Assembly: GCF_041734735.1 (NCBI RefSeq)
Contig: NC_134884.1
Coordinates: forward strand, 29,262,161 to 29,326,160
DNA length: 64,000 nucleotides
Direction: 5' to 3'
From: Babylonia areolata
Taxonomy: Eukaryota > Mollusca > Gastropoda > Neogastropoda > Buccinidae
Positions 51,131 through 60,520 of this stretch are shown in pieces. Within the stretch, counting starts at the first letter, position 1. The number at the start of each line of letters is the position of its first letter. A model generated the notes under the pieces. It worked only from the letters and a program-made list of their open reading frames with translations, was not told where the DNA came from and ran no database searches. The position numbers and the translations under genes are program-made.

Positions 51131-54100
51131 GAGGAGGGGGAGTGGGGTGGAGGAGAGGGGTGGGTGGGATGGGGCAGTGGAGTGGATCAGAGTGGAGTGT
51201 GGTGGAAGAGGGGGAAGTCGGGTGGGGGGGAGTGGAGTGTGGTGGAAGAGGGGAACGTGGGGTGGATGAGAGTGGAGTGTGGTGGAAGAGGGGGAAGTGG
51301 GGTGGATAAGAGTGGAGTGTGGTCGAAATGGGGAAATGGGGTGGATGAGTGTGGAGTGTGGTGGAAGAGGGGAAATGGGGTGGATGAGTGTGGAGTGTGG
51401 TGGAAGAGGGGAAGTGGGGTGGATGAGTGTGGAGTGTGGTGGAAGAGGGGAAATGGGGTGGATGAGTGCTGTGTGGTGGAAGAGGAGAAATGGGGTGGGT
51501 GAGAGTGTTGTGTGGTGGAAGAGAGGATGTGGGGTGGATGAGAGTGGAGTGTGGTGGAAGAGGGGAAATGGGGTGGGTGAGAGTGGATTGTGGTGGAAAA
51601 GGGGAAGTGGGGTGGGTGAGAGTGCTGTGTGGTGGAAAAGGGGGAAGTGGGGTGGGTGAGAGAGCTGTGTGGTGGAAGAGGGGGAAGTGGGGTGGGTGAG
51701 AGTGCTGTGTGGTGGAAGAGGGGGAAGTGGGGTGGATGACTGTGCTGTTTGGTGGAAGAGGGGGAAGTGGGGTGGGTGAGAGTGCTGTGTGGTGGAAGAG
51801 GGGGAAGTGGGGTGGGTGAGAGTGGAGTGTGGTGGAAGAGGGGGAAGTGGGGTGGGTGAGAGTGCTGTGTGGTGGAAGAGGGGGAAGTGGGGTGGGTGAG
51901 AGTGCTGTGTGATGGAAGAGGGGGAAGTGGGGTGGGTGAGAGCAGAGTGTGGTGGAAGAGAAGGAAGTGGGGTGGGTGAGAGTGCTGCGTGGTGGAAGAG
52001 GGGAAGTGGGGTGGGTGAGAGTGCTGTGTGGTGGAAGAGGGGAAGTGGGGTGGGTGAGAGTGGAGTGTGGTGGAAGAGGGTAAGTGGGGTGGATGAGAGT
52101 GGAGTGTGGTGGAAGAGTGGAAGTGGGGTGGATGAGAGTGGAGTGTTGTGGAAGAGAGGGAAATGGGGCGGATGAGAGTGCTGTGTGGTGGAAGAGAGGG
52201 AAGTGGGGTGGGTGACAGTGGAGTATGGTGGAAGAGGGGATGGGGTGGATGAGAGTGGAGTGTGGTGGAAGAGGGGAAATGGGGTGGGTGAGAGTGGAGT
52301 GTGGTGGAAGAGGGGGAAGTGGGGTGGATGAGTGTGGAGTGTGGTGGAAGAGGGGAAATGAGGTGGATGAGTGCTGTGTGGTGGAAGAGGAGAAATGGGG
52401 TGGGTGAGAGTGCTGTGTGGTGGAAGAGAGGAAGTGGGGTGGATGAGAGTGGAGTGTGGTGGAAGAGGGGAAATGGGGTGGGTGAGAGTGGATTGTGGTG
52501 GAAGAGTGGAAATGAGGTGGATGAGTGCTGTGTGGTGGAAGAGGAGAAATGGGGTGGGTGAGAGTGGTGTGTGGTGGAAAAGGGGAAGTGGGGTGGATGA
52601 GAGTGCTGTGTGGTGGAAGAGAGGAAGTGGGGTGGATGAGAGTGGATTGTGGTGGAAGAGGGGAAATGAGGTGGATGAGTGCTGTGTGGTGGAAGAGGAG
52701 AAATGGGGTGGGTGAGAGTGGTGTGTGGTGGAAAAGGGGAAGTGGGGTGGATGAGAGTGCTGTGTGGTGGAAGAGGGGGAAGTGGGGTGGGTGAGAGTGC
52801 TGTGTGGTGGAAGAGGGGGAAGTGGGGTGGGTGAGAGCAGAGTGTGGTGGAAGAGAAGGAAGTGGGGTGGGTGAGAGTGCTGTGTGGTGGAAGAGGGGAA
52901 GTGGGGTGGGTGAGAGTGCTGTGTGGTGGAAGAGGGGAAGTGGGGTGGGTGAGAGTGGAGTGGGGTGGAAGAGGGTAAGTGGGGTGGATGAGAGTGGAGT
53001 GTGGTGGAAGAGTGGAAGTGGGGTGGATGAGAGTGGAGTGTTGTGGAAGAGAGGGAAATGGGGCGGATGAGAGTGCTGTGTGGTGGAAGAGAGGGAAGTG
53101 GGGTGGGTGACAGTGGAGTATGGTGGAAGAGGGGACAGGGTGGATGAGAGTGGAGTGTGGTGGAAGAGGGGAAATGGGGTGGGTGAGAGTGGAGTGTGGT
53201 GGAAGAGGGGGAAGTGGGGTGGATGAGTGTGGAGTGTGGTGGAAGAGGGGAAATGAGGTGGATGAGTGCTGTGTGGTGGAAGAGGAGAAATGGGGATGGT
53301 GAGAGTGCTGTGTGGTGGAAGAGAGGAAGTGGGGTGGATGAGAGTGGAGTGTGGTGGAAGAGGGGAAATGGGGTGGGTGAGAGTGGATTGTGGTGGAAGA
53401 GGGGAAATGAGGTGGATGAGTGCTGTGTGGTGGAAGAGGAGAAATGGGGTTGGTGAGAGTGCTGTGTGGTGGAAGAGAGGAAGTGGGGTGGATGAGAGTG
53501 GAGTGTGGTGGAAGAGGGGAAATGGGGTGGGTGAGAGTGGATTGTGGTGGAAGAGGGGAAATGAGGTGGATGAGTGCTGTGTGGTGGAAGAGGAGAAATG
53601 GGGTGGGTGAGAGTGGTGTGTGGTGGAAAAGGGGAAGTGGGGTGGATGAGAGTGCTGTGTGGTGGAAGAGAGGAAGTGGGGTGGATGAGAGTGGATTGTG
53701 GTGGAAGAGGGGAAATGAGGTGGATGAGTGCTGTGTGGTGGAAGAGGAGAAATGGGGTGGGTGAGAGTGGTGTGTGGTGGAAAAGGGGAAGTGGGGTGGA
53801 TGAGAGTGCTGTGTGGTAGAAGAGGGAAGTGGGGTGGATGAGAGTGCTGTGTGGTGGAAGAGAGGGAAGTGGGGTGGATGAGAGTGCTGTGTGGTGGAAG
53901 AGAGGGAAATGGGGTGGATGAGAGTGGAGTGTGGTGGAAGAGAGGGAAGTGGGGTGGATGAGAGTGGAGTGTGGTGGAAGAGGGGGAAGTGGGGTGGATG
54001 AGAGTGCTGTGTGGTGGAAGAGGGGGAAGTGGGGTGGATGAGAGTGCTGTGTGGTGGAAGAGAGGGAAGTGGGGTGGGTGAGAGTGCTGTGTGGTGGAAG

Positions 54101-54555
54101 AGAGGGAAGTGGGGTGGATGAGAGTGCTGTGTGGAGGAAGAGAGGGAAATGGGGTGGATGAGAGTGGAGTGTGGTGGAAGAGAGGGAAGTGGGGTGGATG
54201 AGAGTGGAGTGTGGTGGAAGAGAGGGAAGTGGGGTGGATGAGAGTGGAGTGTGATGGAAGAGAGGGAAATGGGGTGGATGAGAATGGAGTGTGGTGGAAG
54301 AGGGGAAGTGGGGTGGGTGAGAGCTGAGTGTTGTGGAAGAGGGGAAATGGGGTGTATGAAAGTGGAATGTGGTGGAAGAGGGGGAAGTGTGGTTGATGAG
54401 ATTGTTGTGAGGTTGAAGAGGGTGAAATGGGGTGGATAAGAGTGGAGTGTGGTGTAAGAGGGGGAAGTGGGGGTGGATGGGAGTGCTCTTTGGTGGAAGA
54501 GAGGGAAGTGGGGTGGATGACTGTGCTGCTTAGTGGAAGCGAGGTATGTGTGATC
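51131..54555 (+). repeat. 39/40-bp G-rich minisatellite with nested higher-order repeats
   Basis: Units follow the plan ggtggaagagggg(g)aagtgg, ggtg(g/a)(g/a)tgagagtg, (ctg/gag)tgt. The period is 40 bp (for example ggtggaagag at 51671 and 51711), or 39 bp when one G is lost. Two larger periods are visible. Units with gtgttgtgg (52143 and 53038) and gacagtggagtatgg (52214 and 53109) recur at exactly 895 bp, and blocks starting at 52371/52525 and at 53266/53420/53574 recur at 154 bp. Variant sets switch near 53.82 kb to gtggatgagagt units. The 1126-codon minus-strand frame (51187-54567) of His/Pro/Ser/Thr repeats is a by-product. Confidence 0.96.
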
Positions 54556-54564
54556 GATAAGATT

Positions 54565-54930
54565 CACTTCGTTCTTGAGCTACAACTCCCACTGACGTTC
54601 ACTGTATGCACAACAAGTGGGCTTTTACGCATGTGACTGTTCAGTTTTTACCCCGCCATGAAGGCAGCCATACTCCATTTTCAGAGGTGTGCATGCTGGG
54701 TATGTTCTTGTTTCCATAACACACCAAATGTTGACATGGATGACACTGAGGATTTTTAACGTGCATATCTGATCTTCTGCTCAGTCAGGCACAAGCAGGT
54801 CTGAACACATGTTGACCTGGGAGATCGGAAAATCTCCACCCTTTACCCACAAGGCGCCATTACCGAGATTCAAACCCGGGACTCTCAGATTGAAAGTCCA
54901 ACGCTTTAACCACTCGGCTATTGCGCCCGT
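54565..54930 (-). mobile_element. tRNA-derived SINE
   Basis: Reading the minus strand from 54930: gggcgcaatagccgagtggt and taaagcgttggactttcaat form a tRNA-like head with an A box. A variable arm is followed by a B box-like gggtttgaatctcgg and then ggcgcctt. The body carries a conserved-looking central part (atactcagcatgc, tggctgcctt-catggcggggt, aaaagcccac) and ends near gaacgtcagtgggagtt/ctcaagaacgaag. Many mollusc SINEs have such a tRNA head with a conserved central domain (V- or Meta-SINE types); which domain applies here is not certain. It lacks a 3' CCA and an intact acceptor stem, so it is not a tRNA gene. It ends within a few bases of the LINE that starts on the opposite strand. Confidence 0.8.
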
Positions 54931-54934
54931 CATT

Positions 54935-57900
54935 CTGTATAATGAAAAGTGATGCTTTATGCATCAGTGAGATGCACGTGTGTGGTCGACATCGCTCTAA
55001 CATCTCCAAAATTCAGAGCAGAAATGAATGCAGAGACGCTTCCACACCAAGGCAGTGACCACATCCCGGTAGTTTTCAGTCTACAGAAACTGTCAGATAA
55101 ACCCTGTATGAAACCGCGTGATCCATTTCAGTATGAAACCAAAGAGACAACCGTCATCGAAAAATTAAGACGCAGAAGAAACAAAAGAACGGCACCGAAC
55201 AGGATGCAAACTATTCAGCCCCCATGGTGGAATACCGACACAGAGAGAGCCTGGATAGAAAAACATGCAGCTGTCAAACTTTGGCAAAAAGAAAGAACAA
55301 CACCATCTCCGGACAAAGATATTGAAACAAAAATGAAAGAAAGAACTAAACAGTTTGAAATCATTGCTCAAGAGGCCAAAAATGACAAGTGGAAATAGTT
55401 TTGCGAGGCACTCAGTTATGACTCAACATTGACAGAGTTCTGGCAATTTTATCGTCGCATGGAAGGGAAAACGTGCACAACAACAACCCCAGACATAGTA
55501 GACACTGACGGAACCAAGCTTAAGACAAACGAAGAAAAAGGATCCGCCCTGCTCAAACGTTTCATACAACAGTGCGATCAAAGAAACTTAGATGAGATAA
55601 AGAAATATGTTCAGGAGTTAAACCAAACCCTTATGCAGACTGGACCTGATGATGACTTGACAATAGGTGATCTAAACGAAGCAATAGCTAAATGCAAGAA
55701 AGAATCAGCTCCTGGCCCAGACAAAGTTCGCTACTCGGACATGAAGGAATTATCGGAAGAAGACAGAAGCAAACTTTTCAATCTATATCAAAACAGTTTC
55801 CACAATGGACATGTGCCGGAGGACTGGACACACAGCGTCTTAAAACCCATACCAAAACCAGGAAAGGACCATCATCAGGTAAGCGGATACCGGATCCTAA
55901 CCATTGCTGGAAAGCTCATGGAACACATGATAGCCAGGAAACTTGCAAGGGATCTTGAACACAGGCACATTCTCCCTTCAAATCAAGGTGGGTACAAAAC
56001 AGGCAAGTCCACATGGGAAAATGCAGCTGCTTTTGCATATGGGGTGTATGAAGGATTTCAAAGAAAAGAAGAAACACTAGCAGTAGCAATCGACCTTGAA
56101 GATGCCTACAATAAAGTCCAGTTTGCGCACCTCATGGAGCTGCTACTAAGGTATGGAGTAAGTTTGACACTGACAAGATGGATAGCAGCAGCGCTTCAGG
56201 AAAGAACCGTCGTCCTACGCCTCGGAGATTGGATGTCTGCACCTTCTAAACTATCCATGGGACTGCCACAAGGGTCTCCGCTCTTTCCTGTCCTCTACAA
56301 TGTCTACACGAAGGGCCTTGCAGACTTAAACAACAATGGAATTGCTCGGGTGCTTAACCTTGCGGATGATGGCCTGGTCTTCAAAACTTCGAAAAATGCT
56401 CAGGAAAGAACTAAAGCCGTCCAGAAACAACTAAACAATATTGCTCAATGGTGCAAAGACACAGGATCTTCCATCAATCCAGCGAAAGCCCAAACGTTGC
56501 TGTGCACCCTCAACAACAAAACCGCGAGCAAATCACCACCTTCTGTGTCATTCGATGGGATTCAAATTGAGAAAACTGAATGCCTACGCTACCTAGGAAT
56601 ACACTTCGACAGGATGCTGACCTTCAGAAAACATACGGAAAATACTGTTCTCAAATGCAAAAAGGGCCTTTCAGTCTTAAAAGCAATGGCAACCAAAGGA
56701 ATTGAACAACGCCACCTCTTCCTGCTATACCAATCACTCGTCCTCAGTGTGATCGACTACGGACTTGGGCTAACAACACCGTCTCAAAGCAACCTCCTAA
56801 AATTAGAAAGAGTACAAAATGAAGCTATGAGGCTGATCCTTGGAACAACAAAAGACACGCCCACAGAAACCATGCGATACCTGCTTGACCTTCCTTCAGT
56901 GCAGGCCAGAAACAAGTTAGAACAGGTCAAGACCTACTTCAAAGCATTAGAAAACCCTCAAAACCCACTGCATGACGCAGTCAAAGAACCAAAAGGCAGC
57001 CGTCTAGGACGAGGAAGATCATGGATGGGGCAAGCAGAAGACACAATCCAGCTAGTATGCCGACTACAAGACCTGAAAGAAACAAAAGAATGGGAGAAAA
57101 CCCCCGAAAACCTCAACCATCTATTCAACACAGTCATTTCACCCACTCTAGGAAGACATTGTCGGGAATGGCCAGAGGGCAAAACTGATGCGGAAGTGAA
57201 GCTACTTATAGAAGAAAACAGTAAAGAAGAGGACATCATCATATACACAGATGGCTCAGTCACCAAAGACCAGTCTGGTTGGGGATTCACTTCGAAACAA
57301 AATGGAAAAACAATTTGGGAAGAGAATGCTGCCTACAAAGTCACAACCTCCAGCCTAACGATGGAAGTTGAAGCTGTGACACATGCCCTCCAGTGGCTAT
57401 CGTCCATCCATACGCCCGGAAACCAACATGCCATGATTCTAACCGACTCAATGAACCTCATACAGAAAATTGAAAACGGAATGGGAAGCCCAGAGTGGCA
57501 TAACGCAATGCGCAACTTTCAGATTAAAAAACTCACATGGTCATACTGCCCGGGACATGCAGGTGTTAAGGGAAATGAGCGAGCTGACAGACTTGCTGGT
57601 AACGCAACACCAACGAGCGGCCTACATCTAGGAAAATCGGAAATCCTCAGAAAAGTCAAAGAATACCAAAAAGAACAGGTACAAGGCCATCACACCATCG
57701 ATCGCCTCAAAGAAATAGAAGCAGAGAGAGGGAGCGGCCGCAAGTCTAACATGAAAGGTAGAGCACGATGCTTTGCAAATCAAACAAATATCGGCATCAT
57801 TTCCAAACCAACATTGCGCAAATTTCTTCAAAACGGAACAGTCTCTATGGGCCCTTCCAAATACAATAAACTGAGCAACACACTAGACGCCACGTTCTTG

Positions 57901-57945
57901 GCATCAGAGTTCTTTTCCCATCCCTCTTGCGGCCAGTCAGTGGCA
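54935..57945 (+). mobile_element. 5'-truncated LINE (I/Jockey group) with EN remnant, RT and RNase H
   Basis: The element starts inside its apurinic-like endonuclease domain, so it is 5'-truncated. It continues through the linker, reverse transcriptase and RNase H and decays into (GT)n-rich DNA at about 57945. Endonuclease plus an I/Jockey-style RT, and no protease, integrase or terminal repeats, make it a non-LTR element. RNase H after RT points to the I-like part of the Jockey superfamily. The coding region is well preserved apart from one in-frame stop and a probable frame change near the 3' end, so the insertion is fairly young but no longer intact. A tRNA-derived SINE lies immediately upstream in opposite orientation. 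Confidence 0.92.
54949..55398 (+). pseudogene. LINE endonuclease C-terminal remnant and linker
   Basis: The open frame contains VVDIALTSPKF (residues 12-22) and GSDHIPVVFSL (35-45). The second is the SDH-P motif that closes the catalytic site of LINE endonucleases and contributes the catalytic histidine (H38). The rest of the endonuclease is missing upstream. A basic linker follows, with PPWWNTDTERAW, which in this LINE group precedes the RT. The frame ends at TAG (55396-55398) and the same frame is open again directly after it, so a single point change (a tryptophan codon to TAG is the simplest guess) interrupts what was one polyprotein. The first codon read here is GTG, so no true start is implied. 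Confidence 0.8.
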
Positions 57946-58029
57946 GCCTCTGTGCGTGTGTGTATGTGTGTGTTTGTGTGTATGTGTGGGTCTGTGCTTT
58001 TGAGTGCGTTTGTGAATGCGCGAGAGTGA
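55399..58029 (+). CDS. LINE reverse transcriptase-RNase H polyprotein segment
   Basis: RNA-directed DNA polymerase with RNase H, which in this group copies the element's RNA at a nicked target. Numbering from TTG at 55429: a thumb-proximal SAPGPDKVRYSDMK precedes motif A at AIDLEDAYNKV (220-230, D222). Then come GLPQGSPLFPVLYN (278-291) and the catalytic box LADD (311-314; the family usually has an aromatic residue or L before ADD). RNase H begins near 603 with D608 (YTDGS), E646, D673 (LTDS), H710 and D720 (CPGHAGVKGNERAD), so all expected acidic residues are present. No ATG start exists near the 5' end; the frame simply opens after the upstream stop. The last 60 or so residues run into GT-repeat-encoded Val/Cys sequence. 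A neighbouring frame at about 57835-57880 (SLWALPNTIN then stop) looks more like the natural C-terminus, suggesting a small indel. Confidence 0.9.
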   Translation, partial: FCEALSYDSTLTEFWQFYRRMEGKTCTTTTPDIVDTDGTKLKTNEEKGSALLKRFIQQCDQRNLDEIKKYVQELNQTLMQTGPDDDLTIGDLNEAIAKCKKESAPGPDKVRYSDMKELSEEDRSKLFNLYQNSFHNGHVPEDWTHSVLKPIPKPGKDHHQVSGYRILTIAGKLMEHMIARKLARDLEHRHILPSNQGGYKTGKSTWENAAAFAYGVYEGFQRKEETLAVAIDLEDAYNKVQFAHLMELLLRYGVSLTLTRWIAAALQERTVVLRLGDWMSAPSKLSMGLPQGSPLFPVLYNVYTKGLADLNNNGIARVLNLADDGLVFKTSKNAQERTKAVQKQLNNIAQWCKDTGSSINPAKAQTLLCTLNNKTASKSPPSVSFDGIQIEKTECLRYLGIHFDRMLTFRKHTENTVLKCKKGLSVLKAMATKGIEQRHLFLLYQSLVLSVIDYGLGLTTPSQSNLLKLERVQNEAMRLILGTTKDTPTETMRYLLDLPSVQARNKLEQVKTYFKALENPQNPLHDAVKEPKGSRLGRGRSWMGQAEDTIQLVCRLQDLKETKEWEKTPENLNHLFNTVISPTLGRHCREWPEGKTDAEVKLLIEENSKEEDIIIYTDGSVTKDQSGWGFTSKQNGKTIWEENAAYKVTTSSLTMEVEAVTHALQWLSSIHTPGNQHAMILTDSMNLIQKIENGMGSPEWHNAMRNFQIKKLTWSYCPGHAGVKGNERADRLAGNATPTSGLHLGKSEILRKVKEYQKEQVQGHHTIDRLKEIEAERGSGRKSNMKGRARCFANQTNIGIISKPTLRKFLQNGTVSMGPSKYNKLSNTLDATFLASEFFSHPSCGQSVAASVRVCMCVFVCMCGSVLLSAFVNARE

Positions 58030-58061
58030 AAGTGTACACAAGTGTCAGGAGAGATATGTGT

Positions 58062-58121
<60 letters not shown>

Positions 58122-58417
58122 GGAGGTGGGAGTGCGGGGGGAGGTGGGATAGAGGATGAGGTATGTGAGTGTATGCATGCCTACACTGTGGGAGCAACAG
58201 GATATTGGAACGTATATATATATATATATATATATATCTTTGTATGTTCGTGTGTGGGGTTGGGGGTGGGAGATATGGGCGTATGTGTGTGTGCTTGTAC
58301 AAGTAAGTGTTCATCTCTGTGAGTATGTGTTTGTGTGTGTGTGTGTGTGCCGTGGAAGCTGCGATACGTAGACTAGAAATGAGTGTGTGGAGGAGGGGGT
58401 AGAGGAGGTGCAAGGTA

Positions 58418-58468
<51 letters not shown>

Positions 58469-58545
58469 GGAGCTCATGTACGTTTATATGTATTTGACTG
58501 TGCTTTCATATGTGCTTGTACAAGTAAGTGTTCATCTCTGTGAGT

Positions 58546-58590
<45 letters not shown>

Positions 58591-58656
58591 GTGGATGCTG
58601 CGATACTCAGACTAGAAATGAGTGTGTGGAGGAGGGGGGTAGAGGAGGTGCAAGGT

Positions 58657-58688
<32 letters not shown>

Positions 58689-58800
58689 GGAGCTCATGTA
58701 CGTTTATATGTATTTGACTGTGCTTTCATATCTGTGAAACTGCATGTTTGGTGCATTTCTGTTATGCATGTGTGGGTGCATGTGTGAATGTGTGTCTTCA
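57946..58800 (+). repeat. (GT)n-rich region with a 220-bp tandem duplication
   Basis: Several (GT)n runs (about 58065-58118, 58419-58467, 58545-58590 and 58660-58687) and an (AT)n run (about 58215-58237). Between them lies unique-looking sequence in two copies: gtgcttgtacaagtaagtg at 58291 and 58512, and agctcatgtacgtttatatg at 58471 and 58691. The offset is 220-221 bp. Reading frames here are repeat-encoded. Confidence 0.93.
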
Positions 58801-58839
58801 TGTTTTACATTTATTCGCTTATTTATCACCATTGTTGTC

Positions 58840-59124
58840 TTATTTATTTATTTATTTATTTATGTTTTATTATTATCATTTTATTAGTATTACTAATATT
58901 ATTACTACTACCTTTTTTCTATATTATAATTATTATTTATTTATTTATTTATGCAAGCTTATCTCTTTTTTTTTCTTTTTTCTTTTTTTCTCAAGGCCTG
59001 ACTAAGCGCGTTGGGTTACGCTGCTGGTCAGGCATCTGCTTGGCTTGGCAGATGTGGTGTAGCGGATATGGTTTTGTCCGAACGCAGTGACGCCTCCTTG
59101 AGCTACTGAAACTGAAACTGAAAC
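58840..59124 (+). mobile_element. SINE-like element with AT-rich 5' part and (gaaact)n tail
   Basis: From 58991 the plus strand reads tcaaggcctgactaagcg, gttacgctgctggtcaggc, atctgcttggcttggcagat, gtagcggatatggttttgtc, cgaacgcagtgacgcctcc and ttgagctactgaaactg, ending in gaaact repeats. The AT-rich 5' stretch (tttatttatttatttatg to ctttttttc) corresponds to the AT-rich spacer beside the inverted copies in the composites, so both parts probably belong to one element. It has no clear tRNA head and is not autonomous. Its tail is short tandem repeats rather than poly(A). This copy is the longest in the window. Confidence 0.8.
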
Positions 59125-60069
59125 AAGGGAATCCCTACTGATCCACTGCACTTCAGATCGCTGTCGAAATCCATGACAGCATACGTTTGAAGACGTTGTG
59201 AATCCGCCGAACAACGTTTTGTTGCATCCGAAGCAAATGGAATGGTTTGGCACGAGATCGAGGAAACTGTAGCGTGATTCAAAACAAAACGAAACAAATC
59301 ACATCAAACTGGAATGTACGGAAGTGAAACGCGGACGGAGGTAAACACAGAGCTCACCTGTGACCCGGAAGCAGTAAGCAAAGTAGATAATCCAGCCAAT
59401 TACGTGCGAGTTCGCGAGAATTGATTGAGTTTCTGTTCGACGGACGACGAAAGAGTTGTGAAAGTCGTCACAGGGCTGAGTCACCCTCTCCAACAACGCA
59501 GCCCTCTCCGAAATGAGACATTAGTGTCTATAACAGAACCAAGACTGACCCCGGCCGACAAGCCATCAACAATGCCTGCCAATAGCGCGCCGCTGACACG
59601 GCTCAACGCTTTGACTGTGCCTCGGAAACTGATTGTGCAGGCCAATTTGACTGGCTCTCTTTTCCTTATCCCTTCTGCGAGGTTATGTGAATTATATAAT
59701 TGTGCATTGATTTTAGATACTGTTGAATAACAGCTGGTTTTAACCATGTACATCGTTGTTTTAATTATAGTATGGTACTAGTTTTCATCTGTTCTCTTAC
59801 TATGCTTATCGCTTTGTTGCTTTGTGATTACTATGTATGAGATTAATTAGCATTAACTTTGTATTTACTGACCCGTTCCAGACGGTCGTAAAAAGCCCAA
59901 ACTGAAACAGGAAAAGAACTCGGCGAGAGAAAAACAAGGGAAACAAAAGGGAGGTGATTACGTACCCTACTTCTCTGGAAAGAAAATCAACCAGCAGTGC
60001 ATTTGTGGAGAAACGTGACCAACAACTGTCACACGATGCACTGAACGGAATGCAGTGACAGTATTGGGT
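59125..60069. other. Stretch without a recognised gene; promoter-like GC patch
   Basis: No recognisable protein. The 101-codon frame 59425-59730 has no known motif and no clear start context. Between about 59330 and 59650 the DNA is richer in CpG than its surroundings and carries acccggaag (ETS-like, about 59363), acgtgcgagttcgcgag (about 59402) and ccaatagcgcgccg (CCAAT-like, about 59579). This would suit a promoter or first exon, perhaps of the transposase-like gene at 61814, but nothing else supports it. Confidence 0.3.
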
Positions 60070-60465
60070 GTATACTGACTTACCTGTGTTAGGCCAACGC
60101 TCAGCTTATATCACAGATTGATATAAGTTTACAGTTGGGCCAACAACAAAATGAGACTGAGCTGTCGTATTATCAATGGTTTCCCCATAGCGATGGGAAA
60201 TCATTTACAGCTTATAGTCTGTTGTGAAGGACTAAGACTCTCAAAGTAGGAGGCAAAATTGCACTGACGCTTAGTGCTGCAGCAGTGGGGGCTAGCTGGC
60301 CTTTGGGAACCATCCCAACGCCAACCGTCCTAAAAACCGAGAGAGTGGGGATGTAACTTGGGCACGGGACACTGGCTCTCCACTACAATCAAATTCTAGC
60401 CCAGATAGTCTGGAAAGCAGTTACCTCTGCTGTTCTGATGGTCATACATACCTGTGTATCCATTT

Positions 60466-60518
<53 letters not shown>

Positions 60519-60520
60519 GA
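60070..60520 (+). repeat. Probable dispersed repeat ending in (TA)n
   Basis: The segment with ggccaacgctcagcttatat, ggtttccccatagcgatggg, aggcaaaattgcactgac, ctggcctttgggaaccatcc and gatgtaacttgggcacggg ends in gttctgatggtcatacatac and a (TA)n tract (60466-60514). Its wording resembles dispersed gastropod repeats, and a microsatellite tail is usual for such elements. This is from memory and only one copy lies in the window, so the boundaries are approximate. Confidence 0.45.

Noticed and set aside
51187-54567. 1126-codon minus-strand His/Pro/Ser/Thr frame
   Set aside because: A direct translation of the stop-free 39/40-bp minisatellite, with plus-strand frames open over the same region.
54850-54930. 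tRNA gene on the minus strand
   Set aside because: The tRNA-like head with A and B boxes continues into a SINE body, and the acceptor stem does not close. It is a SINE promoter.
54935-57945. LTR retrotransposon, because RT is followed by RNase H
   Set aside because: The upstream domain is a LINE-type endonuclease and there is no protease, integrase or terminal repeat. RNase H also occurs in I-group LINEs.
59425-59730. 101-codon plus-strand frame
   Set aside because: No recognisable domain. Overlapping minus-strand frames of similar size suggest chance.
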